Below are positions 4,297 through 5,035 of a stretch of 5,035 nucleotides of DNA, one piece after another. The stretch spans positions 1 through 5,035 of the forward strand of contig CBDUVB010000082.1 of assembly GCA_965370555.1 (NCBI GenBank), given 5' to 3'. Under the pieces are notes generated by a model. It saw only the letters and a list, made by a program, of their open reading frames with translations. It had not been told where the DNA came from and did no database searches. A program made the position numbers and the translations under genes. The DNA is from JAJOKK01 sp965370555 (GTDB taxonomy: Bacteria > Bipolaricaulota > Bipolaricaulia > UBA7950 > UBA9294). Numbering within the stretch: position 1 is the first letter of the stretch; the number at the start of each line of letters is the position of its first letter.

Positions 4297-4893
4297 ATGG
4301 CTCGGAATAACAAGGACGAACTGATTCGGCAGGCGGCGATCCGTGTCTTTGCTCGTGAAGGGTTTCACCGGGCACGGATGGAGACGATCGCTCACGAGGC
4401 CGGGGTGGCGGTGGGGACGATCTACAACTACTTCGAGAGCAAAAGGGACGTTCTTCTCGCCGTCTTTGAGGCCGAATTTGAGGAGCAGATCTCCTTTTTC
4501 GAGGGGCTTCAAGAGAGCGGATTATCGGTTCCCGAGCAGATCGCGCAGATCCTTCAGGATCACTTCTCTCTTCTGCGGGAGAAGACCGAGCTTGCCCAGG
4601 TTCTTCTGCAAGAACGATTCAACCCGGGGGAGGGGTTCAAGGAGAAGCTTTCCAATTTTCATCGCAAGGTAGTGGAGCGGATCGAAGCCCTGATCCAGGA
4701 AGGGATCGACCAGGGTTGGGTAAGGCCCTGCGATCCTCGCATCATCGCTCCTGCGCTGTTCGCGATCGTGCAGTCGATCGGCTCGTGGGAGATGATCCAT
4801 TCGGGAACGGTCGTGGGAGAGCTTTTCCAAACGGCTCCTACCGAACTTGCCGATTTTATCTGGAACGGGCTGAAGAAAGGAGATGAGAGATGA
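4297..4893 (+). CDS. TetR-family transcriptional regulator, FadR-like
   Basis: A 198-aa DNA-binding repressor of usual TetR length. The N-terminal helix-turn-helix lies at about residues 6-52: IRQAAIRVFAREGF, then METIAHEAGVAVGTIYNYFESK with the recognition helix around GTIYNYF. The C-terminal helical domain (about 60-195) holds the ligand pocket and dimer surface. It resembles Bacillus FadR, an acyl-CoA-responsive repressor of fatty acid degradation, in several stretches (DHFSLL, ALIQEGIDQGWV, the conserved Trp near the end). This comparison is from memory. The operator in front is FadR-like too. The ligand is unproven, and no fatty-acid gene is visible in the window; control of an efflux system is the main alternative. 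The end overlaps the next gene by ATGA, so the two are translated from one message. It is not part of the rfb pathway and is merely divergent from it. Confidence 0.92.
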   Translation: MARNNKDELIRQAAIRVFAREGFHRARMETIAHEAGVAVGTIYNYFESKRDVLLAVFEAEFEEQISFFEGLQESGLSVPEQIAQILQDHFSLLREKTELAQVLLQERFNPGEGFKEKLSNFHRKVVERIEALIQEGIDQGWVRPCDPRIIAPALFAIVQSIGSWEMIHSGTVVGELFQTAPTELADFIWNGLKKGDER

Positions 4894-5035
4894 AGAAGAA
4901 GATGTTAGTGATTATGACAGGGATACTTGTCGCCTTGCTCCCTTTTGTTGCAATGGGGCAGACGACAGGGACTTCAGATACGGCGGGCGGGGCGCGCCTG
5001 CTCCTCGTGGATGAGACGAAGACCTTTGCCTCCAC
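4890..5035 (+). CDS. Exported protein, N-terminal part only
   Basis: Starts with ATG overlapping the tetR stop (ATGA), with AAAGGAG 7 nt upstream, so it is almost certainly expressed and regulated together with tetR. The 48 visible codons begin with a signal peptide: KKK at 2-4, a hydrophobic stretch at 5-20 and a likely cleavage site after VAMG (residue 23). A short Thr/Ser/Gly-rich stretch and ARLLLVDETKTFAST follow. There is no lipobox Cys. The gene runs off the window end, and the family cannot be named from this much. Genes coupled to a TetR regulator are often membrane-transport components such as an outer-membrane or periplasmic efflux subunit; that is context only. Confidence 0.75.
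   Translation, partial: MKKKMLVIMTGILVALLPFVAMGQTTGTSDTAGGARLLLVDETKTFAS

Noticed and set aside
4276..4830. Alternative frames on both strands within tetR
   Set aside because: Shadows of a well-supported TetR gene with its own promoter and ribosome binding site.

Overview
The window comes from a bacterial chromosome of moderate GC, most likely an uncultivated lineage. I cannot name the phylum from the sequence. It holds an O-antigen/cell-wall sugar locus and a divergent regulator gene, and it is crowded with short repetitive elements.

Positions 1-223 carry no gene but hold a dense cluster of perfect hairpins, including an 89-nt block (79-167) that folds on paper into a closed three-way junction. 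Positions 224-3975, all on the minus strand, form a dTDP-sugar operon read in the order rfbA (3975-3100), rfbC (2439-1900), rfbB (1477-224). These genes cover the first three steps from glucose-1-phosphate toward dTDP-L-rhamnose; rfbD is not in the window.

Each gap between the rfb genes holds a reading frame for a four-helix-bundle protein of the 23S rRNA intervening-sequence (IVP) family. Both are interrupted only by in-frame stop codons: one TGA in the first, a TAG and a TGA in the second. Each frame lies between inverted arms built of degenerate 7-bp tandem repeats, so the two units look like members of one class of small insertion element whose arm sequences differ but whose design is the same. 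The unit next to rfbB supplies that gene's ribosome binding site, start codon and first ~19 codons. Three further heptamer-repeat tracts sit in frame inside rfbB and lengthen it to 417 aa.

Positions 3976-4296 are the divergent intergenic region. It contains another heptamer tract, a broken reading-frame remnant with a tandem 9-bp duplication, and a promoter with an overlapping 20-bp palindrome in front of a TetR-family gene. The palindrome matches, from memory, the box bound by Bacillus FadR, and the regulator resembles FadR along its length, so autorepression is likely. The tetR stop overlaps the start of an exported protein (4890 onward) that runs off the window.

The main point of interest is the association of IVP frames with inverted heptamer arms, and the way these units have been absorbed into a metabolic gene.
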